Part shown: in pieces, positions 22,303 through 31,634 of the stretch
Layout of the letters: each line of letters begins with the position of its first letter
How positions within the stretch are numbered: position 1 is the first letter of the stretch
Source: Bacteroidia bacterium
GTDB taxonomy: Bacteria > Bacteroidota > Bacteroidia > SXHM01
DNA length: 43,770 bases
Direction: 5' to 3'
NCBI GenBank assembly: GCA_022072225.1
Contig: JAJVIC010000016.1
Location: forward strand, 1-43,770
Position numbers and translations under genes: made by a program
Notes under the pieces: model-generated
The model's input: the letters and a program-made list of their open reading frames with translations, nothing else
What the model was told of the DNA's origin: nothing
Database searches by the model: none

Positions 22303-23607
22303 CTATGCCAATGGCCGGAAGTCGGCGGCGATGCTGTCGATGATGTCGGGCTGAAGCCCTGCTTCCCGCGCGAAAATGGACCAGTCGGCGAGTGCCTCCG
22401 TTACTTTGTCGATGATTTTCGGCGCGGGGCCGATGGCGAAGCGGTCGGCGAGGCGCAGCAGGTCGTCGCGGGTGATGCCGCCGAACTTGCCATTCACGCC
22501 CATGAGATGCTGGTAGGTCCATTCGCCCTTGGGGTTGTAGGCATGGGTGACGTCATAAGCGGGAGCGAGCTGCCATGCGCGGCTGCCGGCGGGAAGCAGG
22601 AAGCTGAAGTTCTTGCTGTGGTCGTCGCAGTTGGCGGCAACGACGTTGAACACCACGCGGCGAAAGGCCTCCGCGAGCGCATCGTGGCCGAGCTTCAGGC
22701 GCTGGATGGTTTGCAGCAGCTGGGCGTAGTCATGCGTGGCCTTCTGCTTGTAGTCGAGGTGCGCCATGGCACAGAGGCTTTGCATGTGTTGCTTGACGGT
22801 CTTGCCTTCGCCATCGACGCCGCGGTCGAAGCGGCGCGTCATGAAATGGGCGCGGCCGCCTTCTTCCAGCAGGCGGCAGGGCGCCATGTCGATGCCGGCC
22901 GCCCGTGCCATCAACGAATAGGCATATTCGACGCGACCGTAGTGCTGGGTTGCGCCCAGTTCGCGGTCGGCGCCCATGCCGTCGAACTTGAGCAACCAAT
23001 GCTCCAAGCCCGGGGCGGCATCGAACTGGCCGGCGCGTATCTCGTTCGTTTCGCTGTTCCAGAGAATGGCGGCCTTGGCGCGCTGGCCGCCGGCGGAGGT
23101 GCCTACCTGGATGATTTGGGCGAGGGCGGCTCGGGCGTGGGGGTCGGTGTCGATCTCGCCATGAACGGCCTTGCGGGCGCTTTCCACCAGGCGGCCGAGC
23201 TTGATCGCGGTATGGCTGGCGACATTGGGGCCGCGCGCGGGACGAAACTCCAGCGCACCCATGCCGCGCTTGCCCATGTAGGCCAGGCGATCGAGCGGGG
23301 TGATTGCATCCTTGGCGATGCCCTTGTTCGCCATCCAGGCGTCGATCAGGGCATTGCCGAAGTCGTCCGGCAGCGCATCGGCCAGCAGCGCGGGCAGACG
23401 CTTGAAAGTCAGCGTCGGCAGGTCGGCGAAGACGAAGGGAGCATCCGCTTGGGCCAGGGGCATGGTCAGCGGCGCGACCTCGATGCCTTGCTTGACGAAA
23501 CCGGGGTCGTATTCAAAGGCGTAGTAACCGAGACGGGGGTCAAGCGCCACCGCACCGATGCGCCGTCCCCAAAGGCGAACCTCGACGGCGGTGACCGGCT
23601 TATACAT
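22303..23607 (-). CDS. hipA: HipA-family Ser/Thr kinase toxin
   Basis: The 434-residue protein has an N-terminal HipA subdomain 1 (1-115), a glycine-rich loop GTSAGGQRAKA (169-179), catalytic loop NCDDHSKNF (326-334; Asp, His and Asn in the HipA order NxDxHxKN) and the metal-binding Asp in APAYDV (D352). All kinase residues look intact. HipA kinases phosphorylate glutamyl-tRNA synthetase or related targets and stop growth, restrained by HipB. GGAGG precedes ATG 23607 at a spacing of 6; the start overlaps the hipB stop. It stands between hipB and pglX, so BREX transcription should read through it. Confidence 0.92.
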   Translation of the reverse strand: MYKPVTAVEVRLWGRRIGAVALDPRLGYYAFEYDPGFVKQGIEVAPLTMPLAQADAPFVFADLPTLTFKRLPALLADALPDDFGNALIDAWMANKGIAKDAITPLDRLAYMGKRGMGALEFRPARGPNVASHTAIKLGRLVESARKAVHGEIDTDPHARAALAQIIQVGTSAGGQRAKAAILWNSETNEIRAGQFDAAPGLEHWLLKFDGMGADRELGATQHYGRVEYAYSLMARAAGIDMAPCRLLEEGGRAHFMTRRFDRGVDGEGKTVKQHMQSLCAMAHLDYKQKATHDYAQLLQTIQRLKLGHDALAEAFRRVVFNVVAANCDDHSKNFSFLLPAGSRAWQLAPAYDVTHAYNPKGEWTYQHLMGVNGKFGGITRDDLLRLADRFAIGPAPKIIDKVTEALADWSIFAREAGLQPDIIDSIAADFRPLA

Positions 23608-23917
23608 CATCTGCCTCCGCCTTGCGCTTGCGCGAGGCACGCTGGCGCGCCGGTTTGGCTTTCAACATCTGCAGGGGGCTGATGCTAACGGGTGGGGCGA
23701 GTGTCGTCAGCCAGTCGGCGCGGTCGAGGGCGCGCAAGGCCTTGATGAGCGTCTTGAGCGTGGCGCCTTTGCCCGACTCAAGATTCTTGACCGCCGTCAG
23801 GCCGATGCCGGCGCGCTCCGCCAGAGTGATCTGGTCCAGATTGGCGCGAAGACGCAGGGCGCGCATTTGCTCGCCCAGATTTACTTCCCATTCCTCTACT
23901 GTCTTTTCGATATCCAT
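23600..23917 (-). CDS. hipB: HipB-like HTH antitoxin
   Basis: The product is 105 residues long. An XRE-type HTH occupies about 15-72 (LGEQMRALRLRANLDQITLAERAGIG and a TAVKNLESGKG recognition region), followed by a basic, probably disordered tail (KPARQRASRKRKAEADD). HipB proteins neutralise HipA and repress the operon. ATG 23917 is preferred over a TTG one codon upstream; no strong ribosome site is seen. The 61-base AT-rich gap to the brxC stop holds an inverted repeat, the probable HipB operator, so the pair may have its own promoter inside the BREX operon. Confidence 0.88.
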   Translation of the reverse strand: MDIEKTVEEWEVNLGEQMRALRLRANLDQITLAERAGIGLTAVKNLESGKGATLKTLIKALRALDRADWLTTLAPPVSISPLQMLKAKPARQRASRKRKAEADDV

Positions 23918-23925
23918 CAATGGAT

Positions 23926-23961
23926 GTTAATGCATCTATAGAGCGACTAATATACATTAAC
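23926..23961 (-). promoter_or_regulatory. AT-rich inverted repeat upstream of hipB (possible operator)
   Basis: GTTAATG (23926-23932) and CATTAAC (23955-23961) are perfect 7-bp inverted half-sites with a 22-base AT-rich spacer, directly upstream of hipB. Minus-strand TATATT and TATAGA hexamers within the spacer could be -10 elements, but no clear -35 stands at 17 bases. The AT content stands out against the flanking GC-rich genes and supports an independent promoter repressed by HipB. Confidence 0.45.
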
Positions 23962-23978
23962 GGATTTATTTACGTCTA

Positions 23979-26900
23979 CTATATTTGTACAGGGCCATTC
24001 TTAAGCTTGGCGGAAATCGTTTCCCTGACTTCTGTCACCCACGCATCCACATCGGCCTCCGTGCGCAAAATGCGATGCGGCGTGGCGACCGACTGAACCT
24101 TGGGTTCCAGTTTCTGGGCGGCCAGTTTGAGGGCGCGGGCTTTCTGGCCCTGGACGGCGTCCCGTTTTTCCGCCCATCGCTGCGGGGCGCAGGCCGCCAG
24201 GGAGTCAATCAGCTCGTGCAAGGTGCCCAGCCTGGGCGAGTTTTCCGGGGCGGACAGCTGGGCTTCGCGCAGGATGGCGGCGCGGTCTTCGGGCGCCAGT
24301 TTCGACCACTCCTGGGCGGCCTCGATTTCTTTCATGCACTGATCGTATTCGCTGCGATAGGCGGCGAAGTTCTTGTTGACGGCGGCGCGCAGGGCGTCGG
24401 CGGCGCGATGGACGAGCGGATCGACCTTGTCGGGGTCATCGAGCAACAGGCGGCCGTCATGGATGGCGTCGCGTTCTGCACGCAGCGCCTCGGCTTCCTG
24501 CAATCCGTGCATGTAACCGAGCAGCGTTGCGAACTGCTGCCATTGCGGTTCGCGCTTTGCGATTTTGGCGGCCTGGGCTTCGAGGTGAGCAAGCAGGCTC
24601 GCGACGGCCGTTTCTTCTTCGGCGAGACGCTTGACGAGGTCGCGGCCGGAAAGGCTTGCCAGCTCCTCGACGAGCTCGTTCGGCCTGGCCTCGGGCCGCG
24701 GCGGGGCGCCGGTGGCGCGCGCAAGCGCATCCTTGAGCCTGGCGACGAATTCGGGCGCGCGAGCCTCGGCTTCCTCCCGCTTGCACTTCACGAGGCGGGC
24801 GATGGCGCTCTTTTCCTCGTTCGACAGGGGCGCGGTTTCGCGGGCAAAGGCGCTGGAAGCGACGTCGCGACGGCTGAACTTGCCCGCCGGCCAGGCCGCG
24901 CCGCTGGCATTGACGATGCGCAGCTGCCCGCTGGCAAACAGCACGGCAAGCAGCGCGTCGACGGCATCCTGCGACCAGCCGTAGGGCTCGCCCATGAATT
25001 CCTCGCGCAGCTTGCGGCCGGAAAAGGAGGCAGAACCGATGCGCTGCAGGATTTCCTGGGCGGCGGGGTAGCTTTCCGCCGTCCCGCCGTGACTGACTTT
25101 TTCCAGGGCATTGATGAGGCCTCTTTCGGCGTCGGCATAGGCCTTGTCCCAGCCGCTGGCGTCGGCCATGCCGAACTTGCGGAACAGGCGGGCGGTCGCA
25201 TCCTGGCCTGCCTTTTTCAGACGGTCGTCGAGGATATTGCCTTCTTCGACGATTTGCCCCCCGCCCTGGATGATTTGCGCTTGCTCCAATGCCTGGCCGA
25301 TCAGGTCTTCGACCGCGGTTTCGGCGTCGTGCTTCTGCTTGGCGAGGGCATTGCGCGCTTCCTGTCCTTCGGGAGTTTGCGGTTCGCCGAAATGCCCGAT
25401 GGTGCGCTCGGCAGCTTCGCGGGCGATGATGGCGCGGACCAGGTCGTCCTTGCTCGGCAGGGCGACATGGGCAAACACGATGGCGGCGTTGATGCCGGCG
25501 CGCGCCGCATCGGCCATCACCTCCTTGGCCTGGGTGCCATCGAGGTCGGAGCGCAGCCAGACGGGGATATCGCTCTCGATCTTGGGCGCGGCAATCGGGT
25601 CGGTGTGCAGTTTGAGGCGGCGTATCTCGCGGCTGACGCCCTGAGGAATGGCGATCTTGCGGATCCGCTCGCCGGCCAGCTGCATGAGCTGCTCGCGTAT
25701 CTTGCTCTCGTAAGCCGAGGGGTCGCTGCGCAGGGCGTTTTCCTCGCCGCGCTGATAGGCGAACCAGTCCGCGCTTTCCCTGGTTTGTAGGCGGTATTCA
25801 TCCAGGCCGCCGCTGGACACGCACATCAGCAAACGGTCTTTCTCGACGAGTTCCTCCAGCGCCTTGGCGACTTCGCCGCGCAGCGCAGCGCTCGGGCCGG
25901 TCAGGTCGTCGACCAGCAGGTCGGCAATGCTCTGGGCATCGGTGCGCAGGCCGGTGTCCTGCGCCGTGTTGCTGCCGGTGACGCGGGTGAGGAGGAAGAC
26001 GGCCTTGAGAGCGCGCGCCTTCAGTCGGGATCGCTCGTCCCCGGCCCCATCGAGCTTGTCGATGGCGTTGGCGATCTCCGCGCTGATCTGGCTCGACTGG
26101 CGCAGGCGCATGCGGATTTCGTCGTAGATGAAATCGCCGCCAACGATGTGACCGAGCGGTGCATCCTTGTTCTTGCGCACGGCGTCGAAGGCCAGGCGCA
26201 GCTGCGAGCGCAGCTGAATGCCGGTGCCGGTGGTGTCGGTGGTTGCCAGCACGCGCTCCCACAGCCTTTGCCGCGTGGGCAGCAGCGGGTAGCTCGGCCC
26301 CAGCAGGCTTTCGTCTTCACGACGATGTGCGAAGACACTGCCTTGCATGTGCGCGGCGACTTCGCCCAGGCAGCCTGCCGAGCTGAACAGTTCCCTAAGC
26401 GGTTTGCTTGCGCTGGCCTTCTTCTTCAGCACTGTTTCGCGCAGCACTTCCTCGACATCGGAGTCGGAGAGCTGCACCTGGGCCGGAAAGCGGCCCAGCA
26501 GCTTGGAGAGCACCGGCGTGCCGGTCAGGGCGCTCTGTCCGGTGGCGACCACGAGCACCCGCCCCTGGAAGCCCTTGCCGAGGCTTTCGATGACTTCCTG
26601 CACGCGCATGGCGCGCTCAGCGCTGTCGGCGATGTATTGCTGGAGCTCGTCCAGCACCAGCAGGAAGATCGGCATCTCGCCGTCGCCGCTGACGGCCTTT
26701 CCGAAAAAGGTCAGGAAGTCGTCCTGAGTGATGTCGCCTTTCGTGGAAAACTGCATCTCGAGGGTGTCGCCAAGCTCTATCGCATCCCGCGCAAGGCTGG
26801 GCTTGGCACTAAGGATTGCGTCGTGAAGATGGGTCGAGACGTAGAGATTTTTCAATTCGGCTTCAAGGCTGCGGTTCTTTCGTTTGAGCGCACGGGACAC

Positions 26901-27449
26901 TTCTTCATCGATGCCTTCGTCGTGCATCCACATCAGGGCCCGGGCTTCATCGAACTTCGAGGGCAGTCCAACCGCCTTGCAGACGATGCTGAGCACCGCC
27001 TTGCGGATGCTGTCCCCCTCCCCTTGGCTGAGGGTGCCGGAAGCGGCGCGCAGCCTGGTCTTGCGCTGCCGCGCGAGGGTGTCGAGTTCCTTCAGGGTAT
27101 CCGCGACCGAGGCGGGTAGGCGGGCGATGTCGCGCGGCGTACGGCCATCGGCGAAGGGTTCATTTGTCCAGAGTGCGCGCGCCATCTTGACCAGGTGGGA
27201 CTTGCCGCTGCCGAAGAAGCCGGAAACCCATGCCGATGGCGCTTCGTGCTTCATGCGCAGGGTGTCGGCAAAGGACACCAGAATCCGCTGCAGGCCTTCC
27301 TCGTAGTGCCCTTTGCAGACGAAGGTCTCGAGCTCGAAGCGCAAGGTCTGCAGCTGCTGTTCGTCGAGCGCCTCGTCAACCTTGGCGACACCCTGGTTTT
27401 CAAGCGAGAAGGCGTCGATGTCCTTGTCGAATACGTCACGGTTCTTCAT
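23979..27449 (-). CDS. brxC: BREX ATPase BrxC
   Basis: The 1156-residue P-loop protein has Walker A GFFGSGKSH (77-85) after a short N-terminal stretch, a candidate Walker B LVLDELQQY near 260, and long helical C-terminal regions. This is the BrxC/PglY family, the large ATPase of BREX complexes. In type I systems it is needed for methylation and exclusion. ATG 27449 (MKNRDVFDKDI) follows AGGGA; the TTG at 27473 would overlap brxB and is less likely. The gap to brxB is 20 bases. Confidence 0.95.
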   Translation of the reverse strand: MKNRDVFDKDIDAFSLENQGVAKVDEALDEQQLQTLRFELETFVCKGHYEEGLQRILVSFADTLRMKHEAPSAWVSGFFGSGKSHLVKMARALWTNEPFADGRTPRDIARLPASVADTLKELDTLARQRKTRLRAASGTLSQGEGDSIRKAVLSIVCKAVGLPSKFDEARALMWMHDEGIDEEVSRALKRKNRSLEAELKNLYVSTHLHDAILSAKPSLARDAIELGDTLEMQFSTKGDITQDDFLTFFGKAVSGDGEMPIFLLVLDELQQYIADSAERAMRVQEVIESLGKGFQGRVLVVATGQSALTGTPVLSKLLGRFPAQVQLSDSDVEEVLRETVLKKKASASKPLRELFSSAGCLGEVAAHMQGSVFAHRREDESLLGPSYPLLPTRQRLWERVLATTDTTGTGIQLRSQLRLAFDAVRKNKDAPLGHIVGGDFIYDEIRMRLRQSSQISAEIANAIDKLDGAGDERSRLKARALKAVFLLTRVTGSNTAQDTGLRTDAQSIADLLVDDLTGPSAALRGEVAKALEELVEKDRLLMCVSSGGLDEYRLQTRESADWFAYQRGEENALRSDPSAYESKIREQLMQLAGERIRKIAIPQGVSREIRRLKLHTDPIAAPKIESDIPVWLRSDLDGTQAKEVMADAARAGINAAIVFAHVALPSKDDLVRAIIAREAAERTIGHFGEPQTPEGQEARNALAKQKHDAETAVEDLIGQALEQAQIIQGGGQIVEEGNILDDRLKKAGQDATARLFRKFGMADASGWDKAYADAERGLINALEKVSHGGTAESYPAAQEILQRIGSASFSGRKLREEFMGEPYGWSQDAVDALLAVLFASGQLRIVNASGAAWPAGKFSRRDVASSAFARETAPLSNEEKSAIARLVKCKREEAEARAPEFVARLKDALARATGAPPRPEARPNELVEELASLSGRDLVKRLAEEETAVASLLAHLEAQAAKIAKREPQWQQFATLLGYMHGLQEAEALRAERDAIHDGRLLLDDPDKVDPLVHRAADALRAAVNKNFAAYRSEYDQCMKEIEAAQEWSKLAPEDRAAILREAQLSAPENSPRLGTLHELIDSLAACAPQRWAEKRDAVQGQKARALKLAAQKLEPKVQSVATPHRILRTEADVDAWVTEVRETISAKLKNGPVQI

Positions 27450-27469
27450 GTTCTTGTCCCTGATGATTG

Positions 27470-28024
27470 TCAACAGGTGATAGGCACGGCGAGGTAGCCC
27501 CAGCCATCCTTCGCGCCGAGCAGGCGGTAGCTGTTGTTCTTGGCGTCATGTTCGCCCGGAAAGAGGATCACCAGGCGGCCGGGTATGTGGCTTTCGATGC
27601 GCTCGATAAGTGTCGAGACGCTATGCAGGCCGAACAAACCGCCGCCACCAATGAGCGCCAGCACGTCGTTGCTGGTCATGCTGTTCGTGAGGGCGGCAAT
27701 CTTGCCCACCAGGTATTCCTCCAAACCGCGGATATTGCCCTGGTCGTCCCACAGCCGCTCCGGGCGCGCGAGGTAGCGGTCGCGGTATTCATATTCGGAC
27801 AACCAGCGGGAAAACTCGGGGGCGAGATCGTATTCCTGCCAGCCGTGGCCGGTCGCCTTGATCTCGTTGGCGAACTCGCCGGACTGGATCAGGCGGCGCA
27901 GTTTGCGCTCTTCGTTGGGCGGATAGACCACCATCACGACTCGCTCGCGGGGAGAAACGTTCTCCGGCCAGGGCAGCGACAAGTGTTCCTTCAGGCGTTC
28001 AAGTATGGTCTGGGGGAGGTTCAT
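27470..28024 (-). CDS. brxB: BREX protein BrxB (DUF1788)
   Basis: This 184-residue protein matches the DUF1788/BrxB family in length and pattern: an N-terminal helix (TILERLKEHLSLPWP), the strand RVVMVVYPPNEERKLRRLI, a tyrosine-rich middle and the C-terminal SHIPGRLVILFPGEHDAKNN with RLLGAKDGWGYL. It is a core component of type I BREX that associates with BrxC and PglZ. ATG 28024 overlaps the brxA stop by 4 bases (ATGA). Confidence 0.93.
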   Translation of the reverse strand: MNLPQTILERLKEHLSLPWPENVSPRERVVMVVYPPNEERKLRRLIQSGEFANEIKATGHGWQEYDLAPEFSRWLSEYEYRDRYLARPERLWDDQGNIRGLEEYLVGKIAALTNSMTSNDVLALIGGGGLFGLHSVSTLIERIESHIPGRLVILFPGEHDAKNNSYRLLGAKDGWGYLAVPITC

Positions 28025-28803
28025 GGAGTAATCCTCTTTTCGTCAGCCGTGAGGAAGCCCGGGAAGCCGAGTTCGAGCACGCCGCCGGAGTAGGCTACTT
28101 TGAGCAGTCCCTGCTTGCCTGCGGCCTTGAGCAGCGCCAGATGGTCGTCGACACCGAGATCGAGCGCCCGCGAGTAGGTTCCATGCAAGAGTGAAAGTCC
28201 GCTCAGGCCCTGCAGCGAATCGAGGAAGGCGGCATAGGTGGCCGAGGCGATGCCAACCTTGGGCCTGTTGCGGCTGCGCGCCTTGCCGACGGATTCGCCC
28301 AGATAGCCAAGCTGGTAGAACGTGGCGTAAAGATTATGGCTGAAGCTGACATACATCGATTCCGAGAATTGGCCGGGGGCATGGGCGCGTATCCAGGCCT
28401 CGAAATTCTGACGGTCGAGGCTTTCCCCCACCGGCACGGAGCGCACCATCTCAAGGCAGTCCCGCAAGACCGGCTCTCGCGCCATGGCCAGCAGGCCAAT
28501 CAAGAGGCGTGAGTCATCGGCGGCGAACCGGTACAGGCGACGAAACTCTCGAAACAGGCACAGCGCGGGATCAAGCCCATAGAGGCGGCGGAGGAATTTG
28601 AAAGTCTTTTCGCGGTTGGATGCTGTTGCCTTATGAAGAGCGTTGTCATCCAGGATGGCCCTGCGATACTGCTCGGCCTCCGCTTCCGGCGGAACAATCG
28701 CAAGCAATGCTTCGATTTCATCGAGCATGGCGGTGCGGGAGCTGATTGCACCCCCTGTCGAAAAACCCAGGCGGGGGGCTTCTTGATTTCTATTTTTTTT
28801 CAT
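28021..28803 (-). CDS. brxA: BREX protein BrxA (DUF1819)
   Basis: A helical protein of the DUF1819/BrxA family, first gene of the BREX operon. From ATG 28803 (MKKNRNQEAPRLGFSTGGAI) it has 260 residues; the core YRRAILDDNALHKATASNRE and LRRLYGLDPAL is the conserved region. BrxA resembles the NusB fold and binds DNA. The frame is open to 28917, so a longer form is possible, but the extra residues (MGYMDHSICC and on) look unrelated. The 136-base gap to the 5'-nucleotidase stop should contain the operon promoter; the best -10 I can see is TATATG on the minus strand at 28906-28911, without a good -35. Confidence 0.9.
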   Translation of the reverse strand: MKKNRNQEAPRLGFSTGGAISSRTAMLDEIEALLAIVPPEAEAEQYRRAILDDNALHKATASNREKTFKFLRRLYGLDPALCLFREFRRLYRFAADDSRLLIGLLAMAREPVLRDCLEMVRSVPVGESLDRQNFEAWIRAHAPGQFSESMYVSFSHNLYATFYQLGYLGESVGKARSRNRPKVGIASATYAAFLDSLQGLSGLSLLHGTYSRALDLGVDDHLALLKAAGKQGLLKVAYSGGVLELGFPGFLTADEKRITP

Positions 28804-28939
28804 AGACGCCGCATTCGAGCGATTTTCAACCGTTTGCTCTTCTGAAAAGCGGGCGCAAGCAGCCACCGGCAAATCGGCATAATCGCTGCAGCAAATGGAA
28901 TGATCCATATACCCCATCCAAGTTTAATCGGAAGCGGTG

Positions 28940-29857
28940 CTATGTGGCGGCATTCTTCACCCCAAACGGCACATGCCCCGCCGCCACATGGTTCGCCGCC
29001 GACTCGCAATGCCGCGTCTGATCATCGAAAAAAATATCTGCGCCGAATGCCTTGAGGAAATCACCCTTGTCGCGACCGCCCAGGAAGAGCGCCTCGTCGA
29101 TGCGGATGCCCCAGCTGCGCAGGGTGCGAATCACCCGCTCGTGGGCAGGGGCGCCTCGGGCGGTCACCAGCGCGGTACGGATGGGCGAATCTTCGGCCGG
29201 GTATTCAGACTGTATGGCATGGAGCGCCGCCAGAAAGGGATGGAAGGGGCCACCCGAGAGGGGCAGGTCTTTTGCATCGGCTTCGTTGCGGTTGAAGGCT
29301 TCCAGGCCATTGGTGGAGTAAATCCGCTCCGACTCGTCGGAGAAGATAACTGCGTCGCCGTCGAAGGCGATGCGTAACTGGCCGTCTGCGTTGTTTCCGG
29401 CAGTGGAAGGCAGGATGGTGGCGGCGGCGATGCCAGCATCCAGCGCCTTCCTCACGTCCTCTGCGTTGGCCGAGAGGAAAAGGTGGGCGCCGAAGGCGCC
29501 GATGTAGCGGTAGGGGCTCTCGCCGCGCGTGAAGGCGGCGCGGGTGATGTCGAGACCGTGGTGGCGGATGGAGTTGAAGACGCGCAGGCCGGTGTCGGCG
29601 CTGTTGCGGGAAATCAGGATCACTTCCACACGCGGCTCGGCGCCGTTCAGGGCCAGCAGCTTCTTCGCCAGCGGAAAGGCGACGCCGGGTGCGAGCGGCT
29701 CGTTCTCCTTCTCGATCTGGTGGCGCGAGTAGGCCTCTTCCCCGCCTTCTTCGAAGACGCGGTGGCTTTCGTCGAGGTCGAACAGCGCGCGCGAGGAGAT
29801 CGCCACCACCAGCCTGGCGTCCTGCGGCCTGACGTTTCCGGGTTCGAGCCTTTCCAT
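28940..29857 (-). CDS. 5'-nucleotidase (PF06189 type)
   Basis: The 305-residue protein has the bacterial 5'-nucleotidase family pattern: LVVAISSRALFDLDESHRVF near residue 16, EPLAPGVAFPLAKKLLALN, VEVILISRNSADTGLRVFNS, and a late EALFLGGRDKGDFLKAFGADIFFDD, a HAD-like phosphatase segment. It should hydrolyse nucleoside monophosphates to nucleosides. ATG 29857 has GGAG at a spacing of 6; the frame continues upstream but as a shadow of the DUF2779 gene. It is divergent from DUF2779 gene 1 and lies upstream of brxA on the same strand. Confidence 0.85.
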   Translation of the reverse strand: MERLEPGNVRPQDARLVVAISSRALFDLDESHRVFEEGGEEAYSRHQIEKENEPLAPGVAFPLAKKLLALNGAEPRVEVILISRNSADTGLRVFNSIRHHGLDITRAAFTRGESPYRYIGAFGAHLFLSANAEDVRKALDAGIAAATILPSTAGNNADGQLRIAFDGDAVIFSDESERIYSTNGLEAFNRNEADAKDLPLSGGPFHPFLAALHAIQSEYPAEDSPIRTALVTARGAPAHERVIRTLRSWGIRIDEALFLGGRDKGDFLKAFGADIFFDDQTRHCESAANHVAAGHVPFGVKNAAT

Positions 29858-29894
29858 GGTCTGCTCCAGTCGTTTGAGCCGAGGATAAGCCGCT

Positions 29895-29915
29895 CCAGGC
29901 TCACCGGATGAGACT
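29895..29915 (+). repeat. Dispersed palindrome copy 4
   Basis: CCAGGCTCACCGGATGAGAC then T, with GGCTCA and TGAG(A)C arms around a 5-base loop. It lies in the 109-base gap between the divergent 5'-nucleotidase and DUF2779 genes, so it may affect either leader. Confidence 0.6.
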
Positions 29916-29966
29916 TCGTTCTTGTAGAGTATGCTCCAAGAATACCGAAAGCCTCCCGATTCCGCC

Positions 29967-31478
29967 ATGTCCGCCCGTAAACCCGCCTCCCCCGCCCCGC
30001 GGACAGCGTACCGGCTGTCGAAGTCCCGCCTGCTGTCCTTCCTGCAGTGCCCGAAGCGGCTGCACCTTGCCCTCCACCGGCCCGACTTGGCAGAGGAGGA
30101 CGAGGGCGCCGCCCGGCGCATGGCGGCTGGCCATGGGGTGGGCGAGATCGCGCGCCGCCTGCACCCGGGCGGGGTGCTGATCGGCCACGACGACGACCTG
30201 GGCTCGGCGCTGGCGGAAACGGCTAAGCTGGTGAAGGCCTCGCCCCGCGTGCCGCTGTTCGAGGCGACCTTCGAGCACGAGGGGGTGCTGGTCCGCGCCG
30301 ACCTGATGCTGCCCCAGGGGCGCGGCTGGCGCATGGTGGAGGTGAAGTCCTCGGCCTCGGTGAAGGACTACCACCTGCGGGACTGCGCCATCCAGACCTG
30401 GGTGGCGCGGCATGCGGGAATACGGGTGCATTCGACGGCCGTCGCCCATGTCGACACGGCCTTCGTCTATCCGGGCGGGAACAATTACCGGGGCCTGCTG
30501 AAGGAAGTCGACGTCGACGAGGACATCGAGGCGCTGGCCGTTGAGGTGCAGGGCTGGGTGAGCGCGGCCAAGGCGGTGCTGGCCGGGCCGGAGCCGGCGA
30601 TTGCGGTGGGCGGACAATGCGACGACCCTTTCCCCTGCCCCTTTTACGCCCACTGCAGCCGGGACCTGCCGCCCGGCCCGGAATACCCGGTGGAGCTGCT
30701 GCCGGGCGTGGCGGGAAAGCGGCTGGCGGCAGCGCTGCGGGCTTCCGGCATCGACGATCTGCGCGATGCGCCGGAAGAGCGCTTCGAGACTGACCAGCTC
30801 CATCGCATCTGGCAGACGACCGTGAACGGCGAGGCTTTTCTCGATCCGGCCTCAGCCGGGCAGATGGCGCAATACGGCTGGCCGCGGCATTACCTGGATT
30901 TCGAATCGGTGCAGTTTGCCGTGCCGGTCTGGGCCGGCACCCGCCCCTACCAGCAACTGGTGTTCCAGTGGTCCTGCCACACCGAGGAGAAGGATGGCCG
31001 GGTCTGGCACCGGGAGTTCCTGGATACCAGCGGGGAAGATCCGCAGCGGCGCTTCGCCGAGAGCCTGATCGAGGCCTTGGACGACGATGGCCCGGTGTTT
31101 GTCTATAACCAGAGCTTCGAAGCCACGCGGTTGAAGGAGTTGTCGGAGCCGTTTCCCGACCTCGCGCGCCGACTGGAGAACATTGTCGGCCGGATGGTGG
31201 ATCTTCTTCCAATCACGAAGCGCTTCTACTATCACCCCGAGATGAAAGGCTCTTGGTCGATCAAGGCGGTGCTGCCGACGGTGGATGCCGAGATGTCCTA
31301 CGACGGGCTGGAAACCGTGTCGCATGGGCAGGAGGCGCAGGCGGCCTATCTGGAACTCATCGCACAAGACACGCCAACCGGTCGCAAGACGGAACTTGAG
31401 CGGGGGCTGCTGGAGTATTGCCGGCACGACACGTGGGCGCTAGTGAAGCTGGCGAAAATGTTATCTGAAGGGAGCTAG
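29967..31478 (+). CDS. DUF2779 nuclease, copy 1 (Cas4-like plus DEDD-like)
   Basis: This 503-residue protein has two parts. The N-terminal part is RecB/Cas4-like: LQCPKRL with C28, Asp112 in VRADLML, and the catalytic pair in MVEVKSS (E125, K127). C28 with C218, C224 and C230 (GGQCDDPFPCPFYAHC) would bind a 4Fe-4S cluster as in Cas4. The C-terminal DUF2779 domain has HYLDFESV (D311, E313) and a late YCRHDTWAL (D488), an RNase H-like DEDD exonuclease pattern. It is paralogous to 39931-41412. The start at MSARKPAS is the first plausible ATG. Its role is unknown; repair or defence is likely. Confidence 0.85.
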   Translation: MSARKPASPAPRTAYRLSKSRLLSFLQCPKRLHLALHRPDLAEEDEGAARRMAAGHGVGEIARRLHPGGVLIGHDDDLGSALAETAKLVKASPRVPLFEATFEHEGVLVRADLMLPQGRGWRMVEVKSSASVKDYHLRDCAIQTWVARHAGIRVHSTAVAHVDTAFVYPGGNNYRGLLKEVDVDEDIEALAVEVQGWVSAAKAVLAGPEPAIAVGGQCDDPFPCPFYAHCSRDLPPGPEYPVELLPGVAGKRLAAALRASGIDDLRDAPEERFETDQLHRIWQTTVNGEAFLDPASAGQMAQYGWPRHYLDFESVQFAVPVWAGTRPYQQLVFQWSCHTEEKDGRVWHREFLDTSGEDPQRRFAESLIEALDDDGPVFVYNQSFEATRLKELSEPFPDLARRLENIVGRMVDLLPITKRFYYHPEMKGSWSIKAVLPTVDAEMSYDGLETVSHGQEAQAAYLELIAQDTPTGRKTELERGLLEYCRHDTWALVKLAKMLSEGS

Positions 31479-31634
31479 ATCAAAGATGCCATCAAGTCCG
31501 ATTCGAGCTGGAACCATTGCCGAAACGCACTTCGGATCAGGTGATTGGCTCAGAAGACTTGCGTGTTCTGGAGACAGACCGTTTGGAATCTGCCTTTTCC
31601 GTTTCCGGAATGGATTTCTCTATTCCGCCGGTAC

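Noticed and set aside
20983-23682. Very long plus-strand open frame (899 codons)
   Set aside because: It is antisense to pglX, hipA and hipB, whose motifs are clear; long antisense frames are expected at high GC.
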